The position numbers and the translations under genes are program-made. Source: Ulva prolifera (lineage: Eukaryota; Chlorophyta; Ulvophyceae; Ulvales; Ulvaceae). Taken from it: DNA of 64,000 bases. Under the pieces are notes generated by a model, which saw only the letters and a list, made by a program, of their open reading frames with translations, had not been told where the DNA came from and did no database searches. The stretch covers positions 3,530,513-3,594,512 of the forward strand of contig CM041199.1 of NCBI GenBank assembly GCA_023078555.1, in the 5' to 3' direction. This document shows, piece after piece, positions 54,324-64,000 of the stretch. Positions within the stretch are counted from its first letter, which is position 1. Each line of letters opens with the position of its first letter.

Positions 54324-56280
54324 CTGCAAAGTAGAATGTATGTCAGATGTAATGACGGTCGAATGATGCAGATTCCGCATTGGCATGTCGTAGATGAGCA
54401 ATCTCACATGCAAGGATGGCTGAATGCCTCCAGCCTGCATTGTGAAACGAAGATGAGACAGCGTAGACGGTCGAAACACGATACCGGCATCTGCAACAGC
54501 CGGTGAGGATGTGCTATGTGTATTTCAGTGAACGTCTGTCAGCGAAAAAGACAAGGACACCGGCGCTGCATGCAGCTGCTCGCTCTATACGCTCCACGGC
54601 GTGGTCGCCATGCACCCAACGGACGATGACAAAGACAAAGCAGATATATACTGTGCATGCCATCAAACATGCAGGAATGAGAGACAAGCGCCCATGTCTG
54701 TGTGTGTGTGTGTGTGTGTGTATGCTCTGTACACGCGTCGTGGTGCTGCACACCTTCCTGTCGAAATTCAGGGCCCTTTGGCGATCTCCACAGAGGTGGA
54801 GAAGCTGAATTGTTTAGCTGCAGAATGCAATCGTGCTCCGGGAGTTTCCTGTTCTCTTTAATGTGATCCCGGCAGCTCTTCCTGAGTTTACGCTCGGTGG
54901 CATGTGTGGCAGCGGGTGTGTATTCAGGCAGCTGCAGAAACTCAGTACAGAATTGCTGAAAGGACTGGACTTTGCCAATGGCAAACGTGTCCAACGGGCT
55001 GCCCTCCATGAGATCTGCTACCGTAACATGTTGCTGCTCTTTACTCAGTGCGTCGAGTGCCACAGGACTGCCCGATGGCGATGACCATGATCGGCGACTT
55101 CAACATCCAGGTTCAGCCTGGAAGTTGCACCCGTCACTTCTCATCGGGGAGAGCGTTGCGAGGATTTCTTGCATTTCGAAGTGGCGATGGTGCAATGCCA
55201 GCTGTCCGTGTTCGACACGCTTGTGAATGATCGGTGTGCACTAGCATCTCGAGATAAACCACTGTACTTACGTAGCAGCTGATTTCGTTCGAAGTCTGAA
55301 GCGTAATGTGTGTCGTCAAAATGGCCAAGACTTCATACATCTGCACGGCAAGGCTGACATGCCACCGAAGCCACGAAGAATCATCCGAAGGTGAGCCCAG
55401 AACACATGGCATGCGTATTTCCATGTCGCGGCCTCAATTCTGGCCGCGTTGAGCGCAGCCTGCATGCACGTACTGCGCGATCTCATGCGAACGCGTGGGT
55501 AGCCTTCCCAAGCGTACACGGCGTCATGGCTGCAGAAAGCCGAGCCCCGCAAACAGCTACTGAGTCAGGGCAAGGTGCGTCACCATCACGCGAAGTGATG
55601 GTGACAGAAGTCCGGCGCCTTGCGTTTGGCGTTTACGCTACGGAGCTGAGCGGGGCCACAGACGTAGCTGCAGCCAGAACGCCCTGGAGGCTGAGCTTGA
55701 AGGCTTGAAGCTTATAAACCCGACGGTGAGGATGCATGATCCGCATGCGGTGACAGTTCCAACATCTGCAGCAGCTCTTGAGCAGAGACTGACGCTCCGT
55801 ACACGTGCACATCTACGCAAGTATAAGTTTATATATCACAGTTTATACATCACTGATCAATATCGAGCGTATATTTGAAGGGACCGTGGACTTGAAAGCG
55901 AGGAAGGACGCTCAGCAGCAGCTTACTGTACGCTGGCACGAGCTGTTCAATGTGGCCACAATGGCCTGGGCAGCCCCACTGGCCTTGAAGGGCATATATT
56001 ACATTCTGCCGTGGTCAACATGCCCGGCTGTGGACCCAGCGCGAGATCATGTAGGCCGTCCGGCAAAGCTGTGCCAGACCGGTCCATCGCGACAGGATTT
56101 GCGATGCGTCAGACACTTCGGGTTTGATCAACCGCAATAGTGCCAGTTCAGAATATGTGATCGACAACATCGACGGAACACGATACTGACGGTCAAGGGG
56201 CATGGAGGAGGGCATCGCCGCGATGTAGGACCACGATGCGCCAGAGCTCAGCAGCCAGGACCCGCTCAGCGGCAACTACT
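54324..56280. other. unassigned region upstream of the SET gene
   Basis: Minus-strand 55063-54780 is open and protein-like (HVTVADLMEGSPLDTFAIGK, CTEFLQLPEYTPAATHATER, RDHIKENRKLPEHDCILQLN). It reaches a GAAG|GTGTGC donor, so it may be an earlier exon of the SET gene, but the phase to the next visible exon does not fit. On the plus strand 55660-55866 stays open (QNALEAELEGLKLINPTVRM, SAAALEQRLTLRTRAHLRKY), as does 55863-55990 (FEGTVDLKARKDAQQQLTVR). These could be coiled-coil exons of an unknown gene. A TG run lies at 54697-54722 and an 11-bp-arm hairpin at 55579-55605. Confidence 0.3.
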
Positions 56281-56395
56281 GCCCGCTGCTCCTCAAACTA
56301 TGTTTAGCGGTACGTGATCAGCAGCTCCTCCCCAGGCAAGGCTTTCGGGACCATCCCACCAGCCTGCACACACATCTGGCTAGCCTGCACCTCAT
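56281..56395 (-). pseudogene. broken duplicate of the SET-domain C-terminus
   Basis: On the minus strand, after TGTGTGCAG, the sequence reads AGGMVPKALPGEELLITYR, then two stop codons with one codon between, then FEEQRA. This aligns without gaps to exon 3 of the SET gene (AGEMIKDALPGEELVIQYGE, AYFEKQRD at 52581-52500). Similarity continues about 30 bp into the preceding intron (TGTGTGCAG against TATGTGCAG, with further shared blocks). It therefore arose as a DNA-level duplication, not from a spliced RNA. The two stops rule out function. Confidence 0.7.
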
Positions 56396-56797
56396 GAGCG
56401 CATGGGCAGTGAGATCTGTTGCTGATCGCGAAGCTCCGTGGCGGTGGGATGCATGTGTCCCACAGGGCCGGTGGACTGCGGCCGTCCAGCTGATAAAGGA
56501 CTGCGGCAGTCCAGCTACTTCATACTTTCCAAGTGATGCATGGGCAAGGCAGGCCATCAGCCTGGGCCCGTCTAGATTCACGGAACGGTCCCCTGCTGCG
56601 GAAGTGTTTCCAAGGCAACAGTGTGCTAGCTCCAGTGTGGATGTGCAGAACATTCTGGGGGATGCTTAAAACACAGAAGTATTCAACAGCAGTTGGGAGT
56701 GAGGTGGGAGGCATCGGGTGCAGGTGAGTGAGTTGGTCGGTAGTTTAAGGCGGTGTCTGAAGAAACGCAGGCCGCCAGCCTGTGTCAAACTTCATGT

Positions 56798-56915
56798 GAA
56801 GTAGAGTAAACGAAGTAAATCTGAATTTACCGAGCCGTATCCTATTGGACATTGACAACTCCGGGTTAACGAGACCACGTATGCCGAAGGGGTAAACCAC
56901 CTGGACACCAAATCA
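56798..56915 (-). repeat. 5'-truncated tRNA-derived SINE (family 1)
   Basis: GTAAATCTGAATTTACCGAG, CCGTATCCTATTGGACATTG, ACAACTCCGGGTTAACGAGA and CGAAGGGGTAAACCACCTGG on the plus strand match copy 2 reversed. TCATGT lies on both sides (near 56791 and 56914) and may be the target duplication. Confidence 0.75.
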
Positions 56916-56950
56916 TGTACGTGCACATGCATGGGTGCATCACTCGCATG

Positions 56951-57919
56951 TCAACAACTTGAACTATTACAATCTAGCAGCGTGCGCGTAAAACACGGCA
57001 CAGGTGCACCGCCCTGGGCAAGCCACCGGCGCTCCAGCAACAGCCAGCATACATAAACCAAAAAAAAACCTATCATAATCTGACGCACGCGGCCACGTGA
57101 CACAGGCAAACCGACAGTGGCGCAAAGCAAAGACCCCCTCAAAGAGACCCCCTTCAGCCGGAGAGCCTGCCTGTGAGCCTCCACAGTAAGGCTGCGCCGG
57201 GTGCCTGAATGTCAACACTGGCCTGACGCGGCGGCGTGCCGCAGCAGGCACAGCCCGCGTGCGTATAAAATTTGAGCATGTCTGTTCACACTGGGTGTGC
57301 AACGCTGACTCGGCAAGGTGCGAGGTCACACACGCATGCAGCCGGAGTGAGCACCGCGCCCAGCCACACAAGCAGTCATGCATGGTCCCATGCGTCCAAC
57401 ACCGTTGCCGCCCGACACCCCGTCGCGCCATGCATGCAGCAGAGGCTGGCGCCCGCCTACTCACTGCGCCACCCTCTCACCCAAACAGCTGCCGCTCCAC
57501 ATACATTTCTTCGCCAACATGGCCCTAAGATCTTACTCGTCAAACCACAGCACATGTGCTGTGGACACGCGCTCACCACTGAGGCTGTGGGAGCTACCAC
57601 CAGCGCACATGCATGTGCAACCCGTGGCTACAGGAGACACAAACCGCCCCTCACCAACACACTGCCATGCAGCCACGGGTACGAACCCGGAGGTCAGTCC
57701 TGACTCGCCGACCTGGGCACCGCAGCCCTCTCTCTCGCAAACTGAAGATCGCAGGCCTTCTGGCAGGCCATACTGATGATTATCAGCGGCCTCGACCAGC
57801 CAGGCATTGTCCGCATGCACAGCAAACAGGCCTCCGAGGCATACTACTAGAACTTGTACAATACACAGCACACAGGCCCCCAAGAACCCACGACGTGCGA
57901 GGTCTATATTGAAGTCCAT
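56951..57919 (-). CDS. candidate small membrane protein, two exons
   Basis: Minus exons 57919-57655 and 57204-56951 join in phase 1 (donor GTGAGGGG, acceptor ACATTCAG) to 172 residues. I do not recognise the family. The N-terminus MDFNIDLARRGFLGACVLC continues into a hydrophobic stretch to VHADN, a signal peptide or anchor. The second exon has another hydrophobic segment (QIMIGFFLVYVCWLLL) followed by ERRW. A soluble loop of about 90 residues with paired cysteines lies between (CEREGCGAQ). The C-terminus is short (LLDCNSSSC). The fit of start, phases and two membrane segments supports a gene, but there is no homology evidence. Confidence 0.4.
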
Positions 57920-58962
57920 CTCCTATGCACAAGGACAGCACAACAACAACAGGCAATCGTCACCCAGGCCCAGTGCAATGGGGGCCCATGGCAACACATG
58001 TACCCATACGCAACTGCAGCTTGCGCCGCGAGCCCACGGCTCGCGGTCAGGAACCGCATCTTCGCACCACTGCAGTCATGCCTTCGCACCCCCTTGCCAC
58101 CTGCAGGGGCCCCCGGCTCCCACAAACAAGTGAAACACGCATATGCATGCATGTAACCTGCCTGTGCCGTGCGCACTCGCCAGTGCGTAAGGTGTGGTGC
58201 AGCATGCATGAGGCGGCAGCAAGCAGCCGCGCTGCAAGCCCTCGCTGTCAGGCGAGGGTGGCCATCACGCATGGACGCGGAGCATGTCAGGCCGCAGCCG
58301 CGTATGAATGCTGCACGCTGCGGCTCCCCCTGTGGACGCTAGCCATGCCGCTGGCGGCATAAGCATGCAGGGCAGGGGGGGCCATGCAGCCGCAGCGTCT
58401 CTCAGTGCGCCCGACGCAGCAGCTCCTGAGCATGGCGCGCTGGGGGGGGGATAGACACAAGCACCACTGCGGCAGGTCAGACTTCCTGCACAATTCATGA
58501 CGACCTCAGCAAGCGCTACACTAGGCATGAGGACACGCACGATGTTGACGGACTTGCTCGTTGGAGGGGACAAGCTCTGTTGATGCTGGGCGAGTAGGAC
58601 ACATGCTCAGAGGCGGACGCCTATAGGCCACGTGCAAGCGGGTGGGGCGGAGCAGGCACGGGCCGCTGCTGCTGTTCATGCACGGTGCGTATGCATGGAC
58701 GCAGTGCTGGGGGCGGAGACTAAGGAGGCATGTCAGAGGTATACAACGCCTGCGGATGGATTCAAGCATCTGCTGGCGCACCAGAACGCCCCACGGCAGG
58801 CATGAAAACACCTTCAAGCGGGTCAAGGCTACACCATCCAGCCTGAAGCAGGGCCAGTGGATCGTACACCATGTAGGCACCTCTGCAACACTTGCTAACA
58901 GAACAGAGTACATGCATGCGTACGGCCGCCGCACCTTGAGACAGGTCGGGAGTTGCACCCCC
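57920..58962. other. intergenic region between two minus-strand genes
   Basis: GC-rich, with many overlapping frames and no recognisable product. The minus-strand frame 59096-58521 overlaps the end of the downstream exon of the large gene in another frame and is probably chance. Confidence 0.45.
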
Positions 58963-61900
58963 TCAGGCACGCGTGGCTTGAGGGGCCATGCAGCAGACGG
59001 CAAGGAGGCCCCGCGGCTTACGCGCGCCCCTTGGCTGCGGCGCTCCCTTGGATTCCGCTCTGGAGCTCCCGCGGCCCGGCCGCAGCAGGACATCAATCGC
59101 TTCGGTCGTCTCCAGATCGTCGAGGTCCGCCGTGAACACCTGGACGTGCCGTGTCTGCCCGTCTTTCAACGCGACCTTCCCGCTGCTGCTGCGCAAGTCC
59201 CAGCGCCGCTGCTCCGCGCGATCTCCCGCCGCCTCTGCGTCTCCCACAGCATGAGGCGTGTGGGTGGGGGCGCTCCCGCGCGCTCCAGGATCTGCGCCCG
59301 CATCCGTGGACCCCGGCGCCGCTTGTTTCAGCCGGGATGTCGCGCCGGCAGGCGGCCGGCGCTGCGTGAGGTCAATCGCATCTGTGGCATGAGGCAAGGA
59401 CAAGATGGCGGTTTGGTCCCCCGAGGCCGTGCCCGCGAGTCCAGGCGGGCAGAGATCCGGGGCGTTGGCCGGTGTCTGGGAGCCCGGAGTGGTGTCACCG
59501 GACGCCGGCGCGCCGCCTCCCGAGACGCCGCCACTGCCTCCCATCGCTGCAAACGTCACCGTCGCGAGTGTGCCGACTGACGGCTGGCCATCGGCGCTCA
59601 GGCTGTGCAGCTGCACCTGCCGGTGTGCCGGTAGCAGCTGCTCGAGCGGCGTCGGGCTTCCGAGGGAGGAAGACGGGGGGCCGGAAGACGGAGGGGTGGA
59701 GTGCGACTGCGCATCCGGCGCACCCTCGAGCAGCAGCTTTGGGGTGGACGCAGACAGCCGCTGCAGGGCGGGCGGGGCAGCGCCGTACGGAGGCATGGGC
59801 GACCCGGCGTCGGCGGTCGGCCGGGCAGGGTGTGCTGTGCCTGCTGTGCTGCCCGGGGAGCTCTGCAGGCCCAGCGTGCGCGCGGAAGCTGCTGCTGCGC
59901 GTGGGTGGTCATGCTCCCTGCTGTACATGCGGCTCCCGTCCGTCGCGGTGCCGGAGTCGCTGTGAATTGCTGCGCTGGCGCCGATGGCGCTGCTCTGCAC
60001 CAGGCCGGCCGGCAGGCCACCGTCGCCGCGGTGAGGGTGCGAAAGCTGCGGCGGGGGGGCCGTGAGCCTCTCAGGCTCTGTCAGGTCCCCAGCCGGTGCC
60101 GGGGGCCTGCTGATGGCTGCCCCGAATGGGGCGTCCTCCGGTGCACGGTTCAAAGACGCGCCCACCGTCGCGCCGATGACCAGCATTTCGGGGGCACTGG
60201 CGGGGGGCCCGTCAAATGCGGCACCTGCCTCCGACAGCTCCATCGAACTGTTGAACTGCCCGTCCAGGCCCCCGTCCCCAAGCCTCACATCAACCGCCTG
60301 ACCCGGCCTCGCCGCCGCTGACGCTCCGCCACCGTGCGGCTGCTCATGCATGGCGACATGCTTCGTCCGGTCGGCCGCCGCCGCAGACTCCAGCGGCGGG
60401 GGGATAACCGCAGGCGTCCCCCGCATTGCGGCGATCAGGGTTACGTGTTCCCGCGCGCCCGGGTACAACGGAAGGTATGGGTTGACCGTTGTGGCGGAGC
60501 TCGGCTGGTAGTCATCGTCGCGGGACGCATCTGTGGGTGTGCTCAGAGCATGCTCTGGGGGCCGGCACATCCCCCTTGCGCTCAGCTGCGACCGGTGCGT
60601 TTGCGCAGCCCTGGTAGACACGCTGTCCATCGAATTCGGCACGAGCGCTCGGCCCCCGCGGAACAGATCGTCATCATTCACGGCGCCGTTGTTTGAACTG
60701 AAAGATGTCATGGGATCGCGCGGCAGAGGCGGCTCTGGCTCATCAGGGGTGCTCCTCATCGCCACGTGCTGCGGCCGTGCGGCGTTCAGGGTTTCGAGCG
60801 AGTTGGGCGGGGCGATGGCCGCGTGTTTTGTGTGGGGGTGCTGCGGCTGGTGTGAGGGGGGGACGTTGCGCGAAAGGAAGAGCCGTGGCACTTCATCCGT
60901 GCGCGGCCACGCGTGCATGCTCTGCGGGGGCACCAGCGCGAACGGCGAGCAGGCAAACGCGGAGGCGGCGCCCGCCTGCGCGAGCAGCGGCGCGCCGCCG
61001 TGGCGCTGCGCGCCATGGCTCACCGGCGCCCCTCTGCCGCGGCTGGGGTGCGGGGGCGTGTTGGAGAGCGCACGCGGCAGCGGGGCGGTGTGGAGGGGGG
61101 GCGGCGTCCGCGCGCCGCTGCGCGGAGGGGGCGGGGAATGCCGCGTCGAGTGCGCCGGCGCTCTCGGGTTGTTCCACGGCGGCAGCGGCCGCGGCCCGGT
61201 GATGAGATCTGACTCTGTGACGGTTGCACGTCTGGGCGCGGGAGATCGGGAGCCGCCCGCTGTGGCTGGGCGGGTGGGAGGACCTCCATGGCTGTAGCGT
61301 ACCGGTGAACCGGCGTACGGGTACCGGCGTGCATACGACCCTGGGGGGGGAGAGTGCGGAGACTGCGCTGTTTCGCGGCGCGCCTTCCGGAACCTTCCGG
61401 GCAGCCGAGCAGATGCGCTGTTAGGTGTCGGCTGCGTCGGCGCAGAGGCCGGCGCCGACGGCTGGGGGCGGGCGCGTGCGCCCGGGCTGCGCGCTGGGGG
61501 GCTGCGCGCGTGGGGGCTACGTGCATGGGGGCTGCGTGAGTGTGGGCTGCGCACGTGTGGGCTGCGCGCGGGGGGGCTGCGCGCGGGGGCTGCGGTTGAC
61601 GCGCGCCGCGTCCGAGCCGGCAGGGACTTGTGGCCCGGCAGGGCGCCGGAGAGGAAGCTAAAAGAGCTGCTGGCGGAGAGGGCCGCGGAGGCGTTGCGGT
61701 GGGGGGATGTGGCCGGGGAGACGCCGTGGAGGGAGCGGCGGGGGATGCGCGAATGCGTGGACTCCGGGGCGAGGGTGGTGCTGGCTGCTCCTGCATGCAC
61801 CCATCAGTCACCAGAATCCTCTTGACAGGCACAGGACAGTGGATGATTCAGATCCTCACATGGAGACAGTCGCGGAAGTCCGGGGCAGCAGTCTGGGGCA

Positions 61901-64000
61901 CAGCGTGCTTGGAACAGAATGCATGTGTTCCCGGCTGGCGGCGGTGTCGCGTGATCGCGGCGGTGCGATGAAGTTGCATGCTTTGGCAGAGCGACGGTGG
62001 CACGTGTTGTGGACGCGGAAATCGTGGTGCATGAAGACCGATCGCTGTTGGCTGTTGAACTGAGGGCTGCCGAGCCCTGGGCTTCACCTGCTCTGTGTGG
62101 GTATGCTTGTGGCGGTGAATGCTGCTTGGCATGGCCGCCGCGTGAGCCTGCAATAGGCACGACAGTGGATGCATCGAATGCGTCGCCGGTTTGCCATCGT
62201 TCCGAAGTGTGATGGGAGGTTGCGCTAGTGGCCACGATCACATGGGATTGTTCTGCGTTTGGGGGGCTGATGGGTTGCGTGAGCATGCGACGCCTGCAGT
62301 GCCGTCAGGTCTCCGATTTGTCCTGGGGACACGCAGGCTAGGCCCGGCAGTGTGGAAATCCAGAACACTACTAACTCGAATCGATCGTGTTGGCGCAACT
62401 TACACAGACGTCTGATGAGGCCCTCTGGCAAGGCTGAAACATGTCGTGTCTGTGATTGCCATGTAACCATGGTGCAGCACCAAACTGTATCCTTCTGATT
62501 TACTTTGCACCTCAGGTGATCAGTTTTCACATATCGGGACATTGTATGGCAGAGCAACTAAACAAACAAACACACAGCAATGAACGGAACCAACACGAGT
62601 ATTTTACCTCAGGGGGTACACTGCCTGACACCATGTGATCATCCAGTCCTGCCATGCATGCCAGGGCTAGATGCTGTCACAGAGCACTGGTGGGTACTGT
62701 CATGGACACACATTACAAGAGCCCAAGCCATTGCATGGCAGAGGACCACAAATCCATGCAGTCATACTGCAAGGCACTGCAGCCTCAGGCCATGGGTGTG
62801 CTGTCATGGAGACACACCAGCATATGCTCTGCGACTGTGGATGTACACTGAGGATGTCAGCATGCATAGGTCAGTGCTGACTGGTAGTTGCGAATGCATA
62901 CAGGCTGTGCTGATTCGATTGAGAGTCATTCAGTGTATATGCATGCCCAGCATGAGGTATGAGCACAAGCTGTGAACAGCCAGGCTGACAGGTGGGTGGG
63001 AGTGTGTGGGCAGGTGTGACAATAGCAGTTCCTCACTGCTGATAGAGGGGAGGCGCACCTGACATGGAGGACTGGAGCGCTGAGTGGGGCTCATGCTTTG
63101 CCCAGCTGGATGCAGGGAGCTCGTAGCTATGAGAGCTGCCGGCGGTGTGCTGGGCGCCTGCAGGCCTCTGCTTGCTGCCATTTTTGGCTGCAAGCTGGAA
63201 GTGCGAAGATGCTGAGGCAAGCGAGGCGCTGGAGGAGCTCTTGCCGTCAGCTGTGGGCACGTGTGGCTGGGGAACAGAGTGAGCGGGCTGGTTTGGGTGC
63301 CCTGGATCGCGAGCAACTGGCGTAGTTGAGGGCCTCATGTAGGAGACCGAGGGGCGAGGCGCTGCATCTGGAATCTGTGCTGCTCTGCTGAGGCCGTGGT
63401 GCGGTGCGGCCGTAGGCAGCTTGTCAGATGCTTGGCTCGATGGGGCGTTGGTCTGGTTTGAAGCGGGCTCAGGCCTACGCGAGCGAGCAGTGTCCTGCTG
63501 ACTGCCAGGAGCCCAGGTCGAGATGGTGTCGTCTCCCATCAGGGCGTGTGAGTAAACACTCTCGACGTGGAAGGACGATGGGAGCGTGTCTTCGCCTGTC
63601 AAGGGTTCAAGCACTGGCTCAGCCAGCTGCTCAGGCCCGGCTGGATGGTCGCCAGACCCACGCTGGCCGTGGGATGGTTGACAACGAAAGTGATGTGAGG
63701 ATCTGTGGTCATCAGGACCACGGAGGCTTGGGCTGAGATGTTGCATGGCGTGCCTTGGCAATGTTGTCATGTTTTCGCGGGTTTGAAGGGCACGCTCAGG
63801 TTCGTGAACGCGCTGCCCACGGAGATGGAGGTCGCCTACGAAGGAAACACCCTTGCAGTCTCGTACTGGAGAGATCAGCTGATCTAAGTCTGCTGATAGA
63901 TGGACTGCGGGCGGGCCTTGGGCTGTAACACCTTGTCGCACTGGGCTACTGCGTCCCCGAGGGCTCAGAAGTTCCCCATGCGCGTTTGACCAGAATGAAG
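58963..64000 (-). CDS. uncharacterised Ser/Pro/Ala-rich protein, partial (runs off the right edge)
   Basis: Minus exons: beyond 64000 to 63059, then 61790-58963. The donor GTGCGCCTC and acceptor GGTGCATGCAG agree in phase 1, giving a frame of over 1,250 codons that ends at 58963. I do not recognise it. It is low-complexity. Near the start of the second exon is a block of RSPxx pentapeptides (RSPPA, RSPHV, RSPHS, RSPHA, RSPHA, RSPPA, RSPGA), resembling SR-type or phosphorylation-rich linkers. The last 90 residues look more ordered (RWDLRSSSGKVALKDGQTRH then VQVFTADLDDLETTEAIDVL). Its first visible exon has balanced composition and the second is strongly GC-rich, as in other genes here. The 1,268-bp intron holds two family-3 repeats. 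Possible late donors (GGCGCGC|GTAAGC near 59014) mean the real C-terminus could differ. Confidence 0.55.
61480..61595 (-). repeat. 15-bp coding minisatellite (RSPxx repeats)
   Basis: About seven tandem 15-bp units, on the plus strand of the form GGGGGCTGCGCGCGT or GGGGGCTACGTGCAT. They encode the RSPxx pentapeptides of the large minus-strand gene. The period is a multiple of three, so copy-number change would keep the frame. Confidence 0.75.
62521..62580 (-). repeat. family-3 retroposon fragment
   Basis: On the minus strand: TTGCTGTGTGTTTGTTTGTT, TAGTTGCTCTGCCATACAAT, GTCCCGATATGTGAAAAC. It matches 33037-33107 in order. It lies in the intron of the large minus-strand gene. Confidence 0.55.
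62697..62752 (-). repeat. family-3 retroposon fragment
   Basis: On the minus strand: TTTGTGGTCCTCTGCCATGC, AATGGCTTGGGCTCTTGTAA. This is a second family-3 copy within the same intron, in the same orientation as 62521-62580. Confidence 0.55.

Noticed and set aside
54697-54753. His-Thr repeat protein from the minus-strand frame
   Set aside because: The repeats are the translation of a TG microsatellite and do not suggest a gene.

Overview
The window is nuclear DNA of a eukaryote with introns. It is most likely a photosynthetic alga, and a green-lineage (prasinophyte or chlorophyte) alga is plausible. The reasons are a MutS2 ATPase with a transit-peptide-like N-terminus, a prolyl 4-hydroxylase with a C-terminal ShKT domain, a serine palmitoyltransferase LCB1 subunit, GC-rich exons, and many degenerate retroposons. 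There are no operons and no bacterial-style gene packing. The species cannot be named from the sequence alone.

Layout. 1-9.8 kb is repeat-rich and holds a dead non-LTR retrotransposon (5.1-7.8 kb, minus) and several perfect palindromes. 9.8-14 kb has no confident gene. 14.1-18.1 kb (+) encodes a Ser/Pro/Ala-rich protein of unknown function. 20.1-22.9 kb holds two uncharacterised candidate genes whose frames are joined by 26-34 bp introns. 22.98-26.5 kb (+) is LCB1. 27.3-29.4 kb (+) is a small ankyrin-repeat protein. 31.7-34.6 kb (-) is the prolyl 4-hydroxylase. 34.8-39 kb is mostly SINE-bearing intergenic DNA. 40-42.4 kb (+) is a leucine-rich-repeat protein. 43.1-49.1 kb (+) is MutS2 in nine exons. 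49.8-54.3 kb (-) is a SET-domain protein with a long disordered tail, and a broken duplicate of its SET C-terminus lies at 56.3 kb. 57-57.9 kb (-) is a small candidate membrane protein. 59-64 kb (-) is a second long Ser/Pro/Ala-rich protein that runs off the right edge.

Two themes cut across the genes. First, several genes start with exons of balanced base composition and, in places, short introns. They end with very GC-rich exons separated by introns of roughly 230-960 bp. The 3' splice sites of those later introns mostly follow alternating purine-pyrimidine runs (TGCATGCAG, TGTGCGTGCAG) instead of a pyrimidine tract. Second, intergenic and intronic DNA is seeded with at least three short retroposon families, one of them a tRNA-derived SINE. 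Some copies have target-site duplications that can be read directly. A 45-bp fold-back insertion is also present, and its empty site can be seen in another repeat copy.

The genes serve unrelated housekeeping roles (sphingolipid synthesis, secretory-pathway hydroxylation, probable organelle DNA maintenance, protein methylation), so no pathway cluster is proposed. Exon limits come from reading-frame, splice-phase and family-alignment reasoning only. No transcript evidence was available.
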